This document shows positions 46,986 through 59,099 of a stretch of 64,000 bases of DNA, one piece after another. The stretch is taken from positions 81,651,143-81,715,142 of the forward strand of contig NW_026262679.1 in the NCBI RefSeq assembly GCF_021869535.1. The letters run 5' to 3'. Positions within the stretch are counted from its first letter, which is position 1; each line of letters opens with the position of its first letter. Origin of the DNA: Mytilus californianus. Taxonomy: Eukaryota > Mollusca > Bivalvia > Mytilida > Mytilidae. The notes below the pieces were generated by a model. That model was given only the letters and a program-made list of their open reading frames with translations. It had not been told where the DNA came from and searched no databases. A program made the translations under genes and the position numbers.

Positions 46986-47690
46986 CATTTCTTATACGTC
47001 TTTTTTTAGGGGGAGGGTTGTTAAATTGTGTTTCATTTCCAACAGAATTGCAGCAGGTGTTTGTATTTGAACCCTCGAGAAAAGAAATACTTTAAAATAT
47101 GTATCGTTTCTTATTATGGCTAGTATATCAATAACATTTTGTTTTGTTTTTAACTATTCTGTTAACCATTCACAAATTATCAATAAAAATCTTCATGCAT
47201 ATCAACCCATTTAAATTTATGAAATGGTGTGTTGAGAAATGTAAAAATCCGTTAATGAATACTACATCCTCTTTTGTATTGATTTTAAGGTGGTGGTCCT
47301 ACGTTTTAAAAGTCTAAACTTCAAATGATCTATATTAATTTGAATTCGATTTAATCGGTATGATTGCATAAAAGGATAATGTTTTAACGCACACCTTTAG
47401 GATAAAAGTCATATTAATTCCTGCGGCCATGTCCAGTTATCTTTTTTAAATATTATATCATATGATTTATTAAATACATTTAAAATCAACAATCCGTGGA
47501 GTAGTAACCAGATTTATTTTTTGATATACAATGCTTCATAATTTCAAAAGCTAACAATTAATTGTGAAGTAATTCCGAGTTCAGTTGAAGTTAAAGTCTT
47601 AGACGGATTAGTGAAATCCAATATTCTTTCAGTTACAGCATATAATCCGTAATATGAGATTTCATAAAAATATACATAACTTCATAAAAT
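46986..47690. other. Upstream region of the channel gene
   Basis: AT-rich, no repeat recognised. It probably contains the promoter and 5' UTR of the DEG/ENaC gene, but no core element can be assigned. Confidence 0.4.
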
Positions 47691-50600
47691 ATGGATGACG
47701 AAGGTAGCAATTGGCAAGAGAGATGTGAAAGATACTTTACTTCTCTAACGGATAGTGATAAACAGCGACAACGGGACAAGAAAATGAAAGAAAAAATGGA
47801 TAAAGACTGTTGGAAATCTTTAGCTGAAAAGTCGGATCAAAGTAAAAGAAAAAACTCAGTTCAGTATTGGTTCCGTGCTTTAGATATTCATGGAATACAT
47901 TTTGCTGGTTCTGTTCGGAACAGTTTAGAATGTGTTGTGTGGGTTTTGTTAACAGTAATTGCATGTGGCGCGCTTTCATTTCTTCTTTATTTGACCGTTA
48001 ACAGTTATTTGGACCAGAATAATCATTTGGAGCTTAAAATGTCATCAACATCTTATAAAAAGCATCCGGCTTCAATTGTGTCTGTATGTAATTTGAATTT
48101 ATTTAGAAAATCCAGTCTATCAGCAAATCGAGGCAGATTTTCAAAACTTCTAAATGTTAGTTCAGGGGTTTTTAACCCTCAGCCCGTATCGTCCACGGAG
48201 CAGCTTATGAAAAACTCCGATATTTGGTCTATAATGAAAAACTCGTTAGGGTCTGGAGTCCTTGCATATACATCACAGTTGGACCAAGATTTTCTTCCAT
48301 TCTCAGGAATGATGACATCCGATGACTGGGGAAGTTTATATGGAGCTAGTATGAAATATGGTTTTGGAGTATGGGCAGAAGCTGTAAGACCCACGTTGTC
48401 GGAATTTAAACTTATAGGACACAAACCATCTGATATGATAGTAGAATGTTTTACAGGCACCGGTGGACTTTGTCAACTGAGGTAATTACATCTAAAAAAT
48501 TATGTACACTAATTTCTGCAACACTTAATTTAATCATCGGGACATTTACAGAAAATAAGCCATGGATACATTTTCCTACTCGAACTAGACCCATCGTTTA
48601 CCTAACATAAGTCCCTAAACTAACCATTAATATAGAAATAACAAGATGTGGTATGATTGCCAATGAGCCAACTTCCCACCAGAGACCAAATGATGTAGAA
48701 GTTAAAGCAACTATAGATCAACGTACGGCATTCAACAGTGAGCAAAACCCGGCCTTACTGCACAACGAGCTGTAAAAGACTAGCATAATTCATGTACTTC
48801 ACAATCAACCAAGGCACATGTGTTCCGAAGTTTTAGAAATTTAAAGTCGTAATGAAACTTGGTAAATTTGGTCACTTGGCGAGTATGGGTGAAGTCGTGG
48901 ACATATCTCATTGCTGAGTTAGCAAACATCTTCTTAGTCCATGTCTTGGTAATCATTACATGTATTTTAAATTTACGAGCATTGGTTAAATTTTATAATA
49001 TGTCATTGCTTTATTTGTCTATCAAGACAATAAAATCCGAGAAACAGTTGTTCTGTATGTAACTATTCATTATTTCTTTTCCCGTATGTTTTAAGTTTCC
49101 CGTATGTTATTATTGAAATGAATAAATACGCAATTTGTTAAAAGTTGTTTTTAATTTGTGACAGGAATAATCGAATAATATTTTTCTAGACATGTTTACT
49201 GAACATCAATCACCTTTCTTACCGGTGTCAAAGCAACAGCTATTAAGAGATGCTTCGGATATTGATTTCCTACTGAAAATCCAATTACTTTTTTATTTCG
49301 TAATTAAATTTTAAGTCATATTTTATGAAGTTTTCATTGAAAAACATTAAATTTTATCGTCTTTTGTTTTACGAGAGCGTTACCTCCAGCTGCGATTATA
49401 GTACCTTTAACAAATTTCTTGTGTGCTTACAAATGATTCATTATAAAGTTCATCCATATTCTATTTGAAATGTCTACGTCTCCTGGAATCAGCTCAGATC
49501 AAGACTTCCGATCGCTGTTGGGCAATAAATTATAATACATTGTTAGGTAATATTTTAACATCTGAAAATTACCTTGGGGATCAAAGGATTAACATTTTAA
49601 AAAAATGTAATATTCATTACAGATATATTACATTTATCATATCTTGATCATGACTTGTTTGTTTTTGCCGATGGGTATTCATTGTTCTTAAAGAAAAACT
49701 AATTTAAAAACAAGAATTATACTCTCCTTTTGTAAACAAAATTGGCATTTCAACGAAGAATATATATGTCAACCGCAATTGTTTTAAAGCAACCATTAAG
49801 TTTGATATGGATGATCAAAATTGGTATAGTCTGTGTTTTGACCTACATTACTCGGTTCACTATCTTCACTTCCAGCTCATTGTTGAAATGGGTACTTTCA
49901 AAATTGGTATGGAGAAATGAACTGAGTATATTTTGTAAATGTTTCATCATTTTTCACTCATGTTAGTATAATAGTCCCAGATTTTCTGGCACAATAATAA
50001 TATTACAATCATATCAAAACTCGCTGATATACATACCTAATAATTAAAGCAAAAAAGGGCGTGTTGAATGGATACCCTTTTTCAATTACTACGCATGCAA
50101 GAGAACGTTTAGATTTTAAAGTTCCCACGAATTCTTCAAAGTTTATACGGATAAATAGCATACAATTTAAGAAAGACACGAGCAACAGCATTAAGTGATT
50201 TCTTTGTATGCAAATACAATAAAGTTAATTCTATTTAATGTTTACTTAAGAGCAGCTCTTTTATTGAAGAATTTGCATTTCTAGTCTAAAGTTTTAATGT
50301 AGATAAAGTCTGGAATCGTAATTTGATTACTATTGCAAACTATGTTTAATTCAACCATCTATATTTTTTAATGGCAGTACTTCCATGATTTGATTTTAAA
50401 AACGTAATAAATCTATCGAATTGTGGCCACTACTGTGAATTTTGGCGCTTCGATGGTCGCTAATAAATTATTGAGTTTACTGGCGACAGAATCTTACTGA
50501 ACACCTCAAAACAGGCATTCAAATGAGTTAAAAGGGTATTTAATCACATACATACTCATCCAAACAATGTAGAAGTAGATGAAAAAAATTATGACAATAT

Positions 50601-53600
50601 AAGAGGAGCATTAAGTCCTCTTGCGCTTAAAATCCCCCATGGAGATTTTGAAAAGTTGGCAGGTATGTTAAACTCGAATAATTCAGTGGTTATAATCCGC
50701 TAATCTAATCTACGATTGTTGCATTAACGAGTAGGAGAGAAGATCACGGGGAGGGGCTGGATTATTCGGGTTACGCTGAATCATCATAAATTGTGAAACA
50801 GTGAGACAGTCTGCGCTTGCAAGCACAAACGAATTTAATGGTATACGATTTCCTAATTATTCTAACGCCTTCCCATATACCCTTGTAATACATTACAAAG
50901 CAGAATGTTCAAGACAAGTGTCCATTGTACTGTTGATTGAAAGGGTGAAATAAAAATCACGATTGTGTTCAAAATAATAAAATATTAAATTTAAAGTACA
51001 ACATGCACTTTTGTATTCAGTAATTTAAGATATGTAATATTTTTAATTGCCAACCGTTTATATATGATTATTATAAAACGGTTTAAAGTTATTCTGGTAT
51101 CGCCTTGACGAATTTCTATTCAAAACGTACAGTTATTAGGACCTGAGATTTCACAACCATTCAATGAAATATTAAATTATCTGCATATTGCATTTTTTTA
51201 TCAAAAAGGTTGAGTTACATCAATTTAACAATAATGGTTTGTTCTGCGAATTTATCTATTAAAATCAATCAATGTTAACATTAATTTTCAATTATGCACA
51301 ATCATTGTTCAAAGTGCATTTACTTTTTTTTTTAAATATATTGTCATTTAAATATGAAATCTAGCGAACAATCTTCAGTTCAGTGCTTTTCTTGTCTTCA
51401 GAAAGTTATTCCATAATCAGAATGGTGAAAAAGTGAACACAAAATCTCATCGCACGCACTTTACATGTTTGTTAAACAATCACCTAAAAGGATTTAATTA
51501 CACCAAGTAATTAATATTCGAATACTTTCGTGAAAATATCAATGAGATCAATGTTTTATCATATTTTTTTTTTGAAACATTAAGCACTTCGTTTAATTTT
51601 TATTTGATATTATCGAATTGCGATCTGACTGAAACAGCCTTGAAAAACGAAAAAAAAACAAAACATCATTATTCTAACTAAGCAACATTAATGATCATTA
51701 ACGCCATGAATTTCATTGCTTAAGCGTCAAAACTGGTCTCAGTGAAAATGTCATTTATGACAACATTTCATAAAAGAGGGTGTTGATGGGGTTAACAGAA
51801 TAGGGAATGATGGGTCAAATCTACAGAAAAATGGGCCAAAAAAAATCGAGAGAATTAGGCAAAAAATAAAGAACGGAGACTCACGGGGTGCTAGAAAAAA
51901 AGAACAGAATAATGGCCAAAAAGTAAAAAGAAAAGAGAAAATGACATAAAAATTTTAAAATACAGGAATGAAGGACCCCCACAATCCAGACCCTCATAAA
52001 ATATAGACACATACAAGGTAATCTAAGTACAGTTATTGTTTTCTTTCTTTCCCTATTTGCATCTTAAAGGTTTCTTATGTTAAACCTCACGGAAGTATTG
52101 TTTGAATTTCATGGCTCAAAGAGTAAGCGATATCAGAAATGTTATACTGTTACGTTACATCTACCGCATGCTTCGCCAAAAACATTTTTATTCTTCTTGA
52201 CCATTGAACTTTTGTTTACTTTCAGTGTAACAGAGGACACTCGAACAAACCTTGGGAACTGCGCTACCTTTAATGTTTCTGATAACATAGGTATGAACAA
52301 TGTGTATTCCTTGGAAACAATCTCTTATATTACTTCAATATTTATAAGAAACCTTTTATTGCTATTGATTATTTTGAATGCTTAATGGATATTTATAATG
52401 ATGAAAGAACAAAATTAAAACTAGTGCATTTAGATATAAGGAACGCCTAACAATTAGATTTGACCATGAATCGGTGTAAAATAAGAATGTTTGGAGTACC
52501 CATAATATTCATTTTCAGATTGCAGATAAGAATGTGTTTAAATTGATATCACATTTTAGCATGTCTGATTTGAATTTAACTAGAATACAATAATGTTCAA
52601 TTTGTCGTAGCCAAAATGCTGTCATCCTTTTTTTTTCATGACTTATTATCACTGGAGTTTTACTTCTCGTGTTGCATGACGGGATCGGGTGCAAATATAG
52701 GAGCAAGAACGGTATAAATTTCAAATCTGTATTTTAATTGTTCAGTTTATTGTTGCTCAACTTTAAGCGTGCTATGTAGTGCTATGTGGACATTGTATGG
52801 AAGCGTATTAGCACAAAATTATTTTTTTCTTATCTTTGCTTTGTTTCGCAAACTTTTCGTAATTTGACATTTCGCGTTATTATATTTTCTTTTTTCCACA
52901 ACTCATCATCAAACTGGTTATATCTAGATGAAAAACCGCCACATTCATCTGATTTTAATGACCCCGTTCAAACTTTGCCCTTCTATTCAAAATTTAGCCG
53001 CGTGTTTAGCTATTTCAAATCCCCACACAAAAAAACTTAGAAATCGGTAAACCTATTCGATGGTATTGTTAGACAAATTGGTCATAGGATGCATGGGCAG
53101 CCGGGGCAATAAGATGTAAGAACATGGGAGATATAGACTCACCAGTTTCATGTACAAATAAATATCAAAATATTTATATTCATTTACAGATACATTATCA
53201 TTGATTTTGAACTCAGAACCATCCGAGTCGATACCAGTTCTCACTGCTAATCATGGCCTCAGTGTACAAGTATATTCTAGGGATTCATATTCTCCTCGTA
53301 AAAACAAACAACATATTGTTTCTCCTGGAAAACATCTGACAATTGAAAACAAGAAGGTTGGTATTTGAATTGTTCTTCACAGTTATTAAAAAAAAACAGC
53401 GACAAGAATATTTAAAAATCTTAAATTAATTATTTCAATGGTATGGAAGACATTCTTGTGTTGGTAAATGTACAAAACTGTTCACTTACACAAGTAGCAT
53501 CAATCCGCTGCTTTACTCTTGCTTTGGATAATATGCATACATACACAGAATGATCCAGCTTTTCTCTAAAATAAACTACATTTCGAGCAATAGGATTGGA

Positions 53601-56600
53601 AAGTTTTATTACCTACAATTATTCTAAGAGAAGAATAAACTACACCATATTTCATCTCCATGCTTGTAATAGTATTTAAGCAATCACAGTGAAATGATGT
53701 TTAGATTGAAACAAGAGTATCCACGCTAAGGTGTCTCCTCGCCTGCTTTCCTGATCATAATTCACTTATGCTGAAAGTCTTTCAAGATAAATAAGAGTTT
53801 CACTATAAGTATCACATAAACTTAACATTATCAATGATCCATTGAAATGAGGTCGAGGTCAAACGGACCCGGCTAGACAGACAACAGATATGTTCATTAT
53901 CAATATAGCTGACCTGCTGCATATCGTATCAAAGAGACAGACCAAACCACGAAAACTTAAACATTGACCAATGAATCATAAAACATGAGCTCAATTAAAG
54001 GTCGAATAAAACCTGCAGGACAGATATCTACACCTTACAATCATTCCATGCACCAAATGCAGTTCACAAATTGTTTATAGTAACCAAGAAACAGACTTAA
54101 CCTGGAAATGAGATAATGGTCAGATGATAACTGACAGCCAGACATGTTCACCTTACAAAATTCCTTGAACCAAATATAGTTAACCTATTGCTTATTACAT
54201 CTGAGAAACAGACCAAAACAAACAAACTTACTGCTTGGGTATTTTAGAAATAGACATAATCGCATAGATCTAACCTTGATCACTGATCCATGAAATGAGG
54301 TTGAGGTCAAGTAAACCCTGTCTGCCGGACAATTTGACCTTGAAAAGATATACCCATATACCAACAATTATTATTCTTTTACTCATAGTAAGTGAGAAAT
54401 TCACAATTCAAAAAGCTATACAGCATTTTTAAGTAGTCCCTGACCCATGAAAATGAGGTCAGGGACAATGGACACATAAGGCATATTTATACAAAGCATG
54501 AAGTATCCAGGTCTACTAACTTCTACAATACTATGCTTTATATGAATAGTTTACTCCACTGCCGCCGAATTAGCATATATCGTCGCAGGCGAGACAAAAA
54601 ATAAATATTTTTAATTCTCTTTACAGATAACTTCAATTACAAGAAAAAAAGACTGTGTCGAGTCGACAGGCAGCTCTGATCAGGTAAGATTTGTATTCAA
54701 CCTGACAGTATAACCTGCTAGACAAGAATGTACGTTATACATCTTTCATTCAGTTACCATTTCAAACGTCATACACGGTTTCAGTCTTTTTGTATTCTGT
54801 TGTATGCTCAAAGTCTGTAGGAACTCTAGCCATTTTTTTAAAGATACCACGTAAAATGTGATTTTCAATTGCTTTGATCTCTTGTCTTTCCTAAACGGTA
54901 AGAGTCCCCAAAATTTTATTAAACCTCGGTAGCAGATTCACATAAGAAGAAAGATTATCGAATTTGAACTAAAAATTGAAATGATTAACCCTTATTGTAC
55001 ATACAACACTGACTATACAATGCAAACTTGATAAAAAGAGATACGAACACGAGATTCAAACTTTCGTTTAAATTTAAGCCACTGTCGCCAGTCAGGGGGT
55101 GGGGGAACAGCAGTGCTGAGATGTTCACTTTTAACCTTCTAACAAATATATATATATATATCTTCATTCAAGTTCAAATAATTATCTAGACCTTACACAT
55201 TTACATTAAATTCATGATGGACAGACCATGTTGACCATTGGATATCGAATGAAACTGTATTAAAAAAAACCTCATCAAAGTTATCTGGTTTCTAATCTTG
55301 CACGCCAGAGCACGTGTCGTCTACAAAAGATTCATCATTGACGCTCGAATCAAAAAAGTTTAAATGTCAGAAAAAGTACGAAGTTGAAGAGCACTGAGAA
55401 CCCAAATTTCCGAAAGGTTTTGCCAAATACAGCTTAAGTAATATATTCCTTTGACGCTCCTAAACTAAAAGAGTTCCCCAAAATTTGATTAAACCTCAGT
55501 AAGAGATTCACATAAGAACGCAGGATTATCGAATTTGAAATAAAAAAAAAAGGAGCGAACCATTACATTTCAAAATGATGTCAAATAATTTAAGAACATT
55601 TTTTTCTGTAGCAATGTGGAGAGAATTGTAAGAATATCTTGACCTTGAAGTACTGTCAATGTCATACAGATGGTACCCAGAACACACAGTGTCGTGTCAA
55701 TGATAAATTTGAATGTAAGTAGTTATATTGAAGGAAACACTTCTCTGAAAAGAAAAAGGCGTCAGTTTACTCCCAATTTACTGTTTCAATTTACGATTTT
55801 GCATTTAAAAATCTGTTTGTGTGTCAAACAATTCGAGACATTTAGAGTTACAAGTTTCCAATCAAACTATATTTATTCGACAGCGTTATTTGTGATTTTA
55901 AACATCTCAAAAACATCTTCAATTCTGTATTAATATTAGGATCTATGGTACTAACAGAGACAAATACAACATTCATATGCCTCTGGTAATACCTAGGTAA
56001 TTTGTGATAAAATACTATTTCTTTTATTATAGATGTTTGTTCCCGGGTAGTGGAAAAGCTCTTCAACATGGAGTTATTGGATTGCAAATGCAAGCCAGGA
56101 TGCAGGTACATTATGGTGTTTATGACTTCTCTGTTAATATAAACCAATTTAAAATCAAGTTGCATATCGATTTTAAAGAATATTAAAATGATTGATCATG
56201 GAAGGATTTCCCATTTTACTGACAAAATAACGATTGTACCACTTATTTTATAGCCTTAACATATTTAATTCAGTGAAAAGTAAAATAACAAAAATACCGA
56301 ACTCCAAGGAAAATTAAAAATGGAAAGTCCTTTATCAAATGGCAAAATCAAAAGCTCAAACACATCAAACGAATGGAAAACAACTGTCATATTCCTGACT
56401 TGGTACAGGCATTTCCTTATATATGTAGAACATTTATGTAGAAAATGGTGGATCAAACCTGGTTTTACAGCTAGCTAAACCTCTCACTTGTATGACAGTC
56501 GAATAGAATTCCATCATATTGACAACAATATGTGAGCAAAACAAACAAAATGAGATATGAAACTTTGGTCAGCCAGGTTTTCCTTCATTTGCTAACAAAA

Positions 56601-58367
56601 ATGACGATTTGGCCACTTATTCTTACATGTTTATTTCAGCGAAATAAGATATGAAACTGTAAGCTCAACAATACCTTGGCCATCCAGTCAACATTTAGAA
56701 CATTTGGAATCACTTCTTCAACACAAGAATTTTAACAAATCGACCATTACTTCATCTTTATCTTATGTAACAATTAATCTGGAACCTGAAGTATTTGACG
56801 AATTAAAGGAGGAACAGGTCATAACGGTAAGTCGTTGTACTAAATGAAATAATTCTGCCAGGTTGAAAATATCATCGGTATAGAATCCGCAATTTTGAAA
56901 AAGAAGGCCCAATTGAAAGTAACCTAAAACAAGCATTTAGTAAAATTGGTAACATAGACTTTAAAATTAGTAGTTGCTGCTTCTCTGCAAAGACGGAGCA
57001 TTTAAGAGTACTAGTAATAACAAAGACTGGTAAACCCGAAGCCAGAATATGTCATGGTAGGGTAACATCTCCAACGCACTCGAAAACCAGACATAATATG
57101 AACATAAACCTCAGGAAGAAGGATGCATTGCAGTGTATCCAAAAGGAACAACCATCATAATGAACATATATTAAGGATTTGAAAGCATTCCTTCCGAGGT
57201 TGATACATTGCTGTTGGTATGATCACTCCGAGATTGATACAATACAGTGATTTTCTATGTAGCAACAATTTATCCACCATTTTAGTTGACCATGTGTCCT
57301 TATTTTTCAGTTGTTAGACCTGTTGGCCAGAGTTGGTGGTTTATCAGCCTTTGTTGTTGGTATTTCTATCCTTTCCATATTCCAGTGTTTTTGGCTACTT
57401 ATAAAGCTTTGTTTCCATGCAGTTATATCAAGCAGGTATAAATCAGACTAGTCATAAGATATATTTTCTATTGAAGAAAAAAGAATTGTAGTGAAAAGAT
57501 AGTTCTTTTACGATGATGTACATTTGTGCAAATTGACTTTTAATTGACGCACTTGCATAAACCTTTCACTATTGTAGAAGACATTTGATTACAAGTCTTT
57601 AACACAACTTACGATATTATACTGAGTATGTTTGGATGCATTTGATGATAGAGTGGGGGACATAGAACCATATTTTTCAACACTTGTTTTTAATTACTTT
57701 TGACAGTTAGACAATTTCACTGTAATGAAGTTGAGTTTTCCCCAAAAAGTTATCTATCAATATGATGGTCACCAACTGCAATCATTTTTAAAAATCATAT
57801 ATTCTCCTGTTTTATAGGTCAGATTCAGGAGGAGAGATAGAAAATCTTGCTAACTCAGATATAACATCAATAACATGGCAAGCTTATAAAGATAAGAATA
57901 ACCAACAACAGAGACCGCAAAGATTTGCATTCCAGCAAGACTTGGGAAATTGTCTCCAAAGAAATGGTAGTCGACGGTCTTATTTAGAGCCCATTGAAGA
58001 GGAAAAAAAACGTGACTATACAGGTGCCGATCTAAATCATGATCATGTGATGGAAGATCAGTTATTTTCACATCCTTGGGAAAGGACAGGTCACCGTAGG
58101 CCTTATAGCACTGTCATAAATTCAAACAAGACTACAGGAGGGGAATTCCCGTTATTTAACTATGTGGACAATAGGTCAAATAGTCCCCTGCCAAGATGTT
58201 CCACACCTGACAATTCAGACTATCGTAGTACTGCCAGACTTGTACCAGCTGATGGAGATGTTACTCTCTATCCTCCAAAACATAGAATGTCACCCGGCGA
58301 TGCCATAAAATCATTTGGGTCATCCTCAGCATCAAAATATCAGTATAGTGGACCATTCTATTTGTAA
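47691..58367 (+). CDS. DEG/ENaC family cation channel subunit (9 exons)
   Basis: Exons: 47691-48481, 52226-52290, 53190-53356, 54627-54683, 55612-55714, 56033-56105, 56640-56826, 57311-57435, 57818-58367; 2118 nt, 705 residues, all GT-AG and phase-consistent. The family forms trimeric, amiloride-type sodium channels in the plasma membrane, gated by acid, peptides or force depending on the subfamily. Seen here: cytoplasmic N terminus with the gating H67-G68; TM1 at about 80-104; VSVCNLNLF at 130-138 (the CNxN/F motif); GNCATFN; a long Cys-rich extracellular domain including C-x-C groups in exons 5-6; a Y-x4-S-x3-P-W-P block in exon 7; and TM2 at about 482-518 with V-G-G and the selectivity stretch G498-I-S500-I-L-S. 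The residue after the filter that is Glu in ASIC/ENaC is Gln506. A C-terminal tail of about 180 residues is unusually long. Subfamily (ASIC, FaNaC or other mollusc group) and ligand cannot be told from sequence alone. Confidence 0.92.
48633..48790 (+). repeat. Repeat family A, 5' fragment (intron 1 of the channel gene)
   Basis: Carries AAGATGTGGTATGATTGCC, CCCACCAGAGACCAAATGAT and GTACGGCATTCAACAGTGAG in family order, then stops near GAGCTGTAAAAG. Confidence 0.85.
48791..51775. other. Intron 1 of the channel gene, nothing else recognised
   Basis: AT-rich intron sequence, no exon-like segment with splice sites and phase compatible with the channel. Short frames at 48859, 49465 and 49742 are not supported. 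Confidence 0.5.
51776..51995. mobile_element. MITE family M, copy 4 (220 bp, intron 1)
   Basis: Starts GAGGGTGTTGATGGGG and ends CAATCCAGACCCTC. ATAAAA flanks it exactly on both sides (51770-51775 and 51996-52001), a perfect 6-bp target duplication. The interior has GAGAAAATG/AATAATGG units as in copy 3. Confidence 0.8.
53732..54596. mobile_element. Repeat element with imperfect inverted ends (intron 3 of the channel gene)
   Basis: Left end TGTCTCCTCGCCTGC and right end GTCGCAGGCGAGACA are inverted copies apart from a 2-base difference. The interior has two or three diverged units of about 200 bp with phrases AATGAGGT(C/T)GAGGTCAA, CCAAATATAGTT and GAGAAACAGACCAAA. No coding capacity. Class not determined. 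Confidence 0.6.
56262..56540 (+). repeat. Dispersed repeat family E (intron 6 of the channel gene)
   Basis: Contains TCAAAAGCTCAAACACATCA, ACTGTCATATTCCTGACTTG, GTACAGGCATTTCCTTAT and TAAACCTCTCACTTGTATGA. I recognise this phrase order from mussel sequence, from memory. No other full copy in the window; 9690-9785 is a possible distant relative. Confidence 0.55.
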
Positions 58368-58568
58368 ATATCATTTGTGCGACTTGTATTGTATATGATA
58401 TACTACATGTTGCTGGCATTATACAAATGTGGTATTGGGTAATGTAATATTTTAAAACCAATGTGTCATTGTGTTCTTTTTTTAACTACATTTAATTATG
58501 ATGAACTGTTCCACTTAAATATGCATTGTACACTTAGTCTTGGCAGTCAGTTTGACTAGATATCTGCC

Positions 58569-58574
58569 AATAAA
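58569..58574 (+). terminator. Candidate polyadenylation signal of the channel gene
   Basis: AATAAA 202 bp after the stop codon of the DEG/ENaC gene. Confidence 0.5.
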
Positions 58575-58599
58575 AGCAATTGTAATACCTGACAGTTCT

Positions 58600-59099
58600 T
58601 AACTGAAGGGTATTTTTAACACATATCTATAGTTTCAAAATTACCTGAATGGTATTTTTAATAATATCTATAGTTTTAAAATGCCTCCAATAGTTGGCTG
58701 GTATGTTTTTTAAAGGAACACCTAATATAATTTTATGCCATTGAAGATGTTTGAATATTGGTATCACTAAAACAATAAAGATGATAAGATGTTTTCAGAT
58801 ATGCGTTATTATTATCTCTTCAACTTCAGTTTGTCAATTTCTACAGAATTCCAAAACTAATTCTTTAGGACCAGATGGAAATTCAACTAGTTTATGACCT
58901 GCAGTTTTTTTTTTTTCATTTTGTTGAGGAACAAGTCAGTATTCTTTGGTCTTCTATTACTGATAAAAATGTTAAGGTAACTTTGATCAATAAACCATGA
59001 AAAAGATGTTTTCAGATATCCCCACCATCAGACTGACATGTATTCATTACAATCATTGTGTAAAGTTAAACCAAGCATAGCTTACCAACTAATACGATC
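58600..59099. other. 3' flank of the channel gene, nothing recognised
   Basis: AT-rich sequence with a short duplicated phrase (AATATCTATAGTTT and ACATATCTATAGTTT at about 58620-58675). No gene. Confidence 0.5.

Noticed and set aside
52077..52385. Open frame that could be a larger exon 2 of the channel gene
   Set aside because: Only 52226-52290 is kept. Joining exon 1 directly to 52226 keeps phase and gives the expected cysteine spacing before GNCATFN; no donor upstream of 52226 fits the phase.
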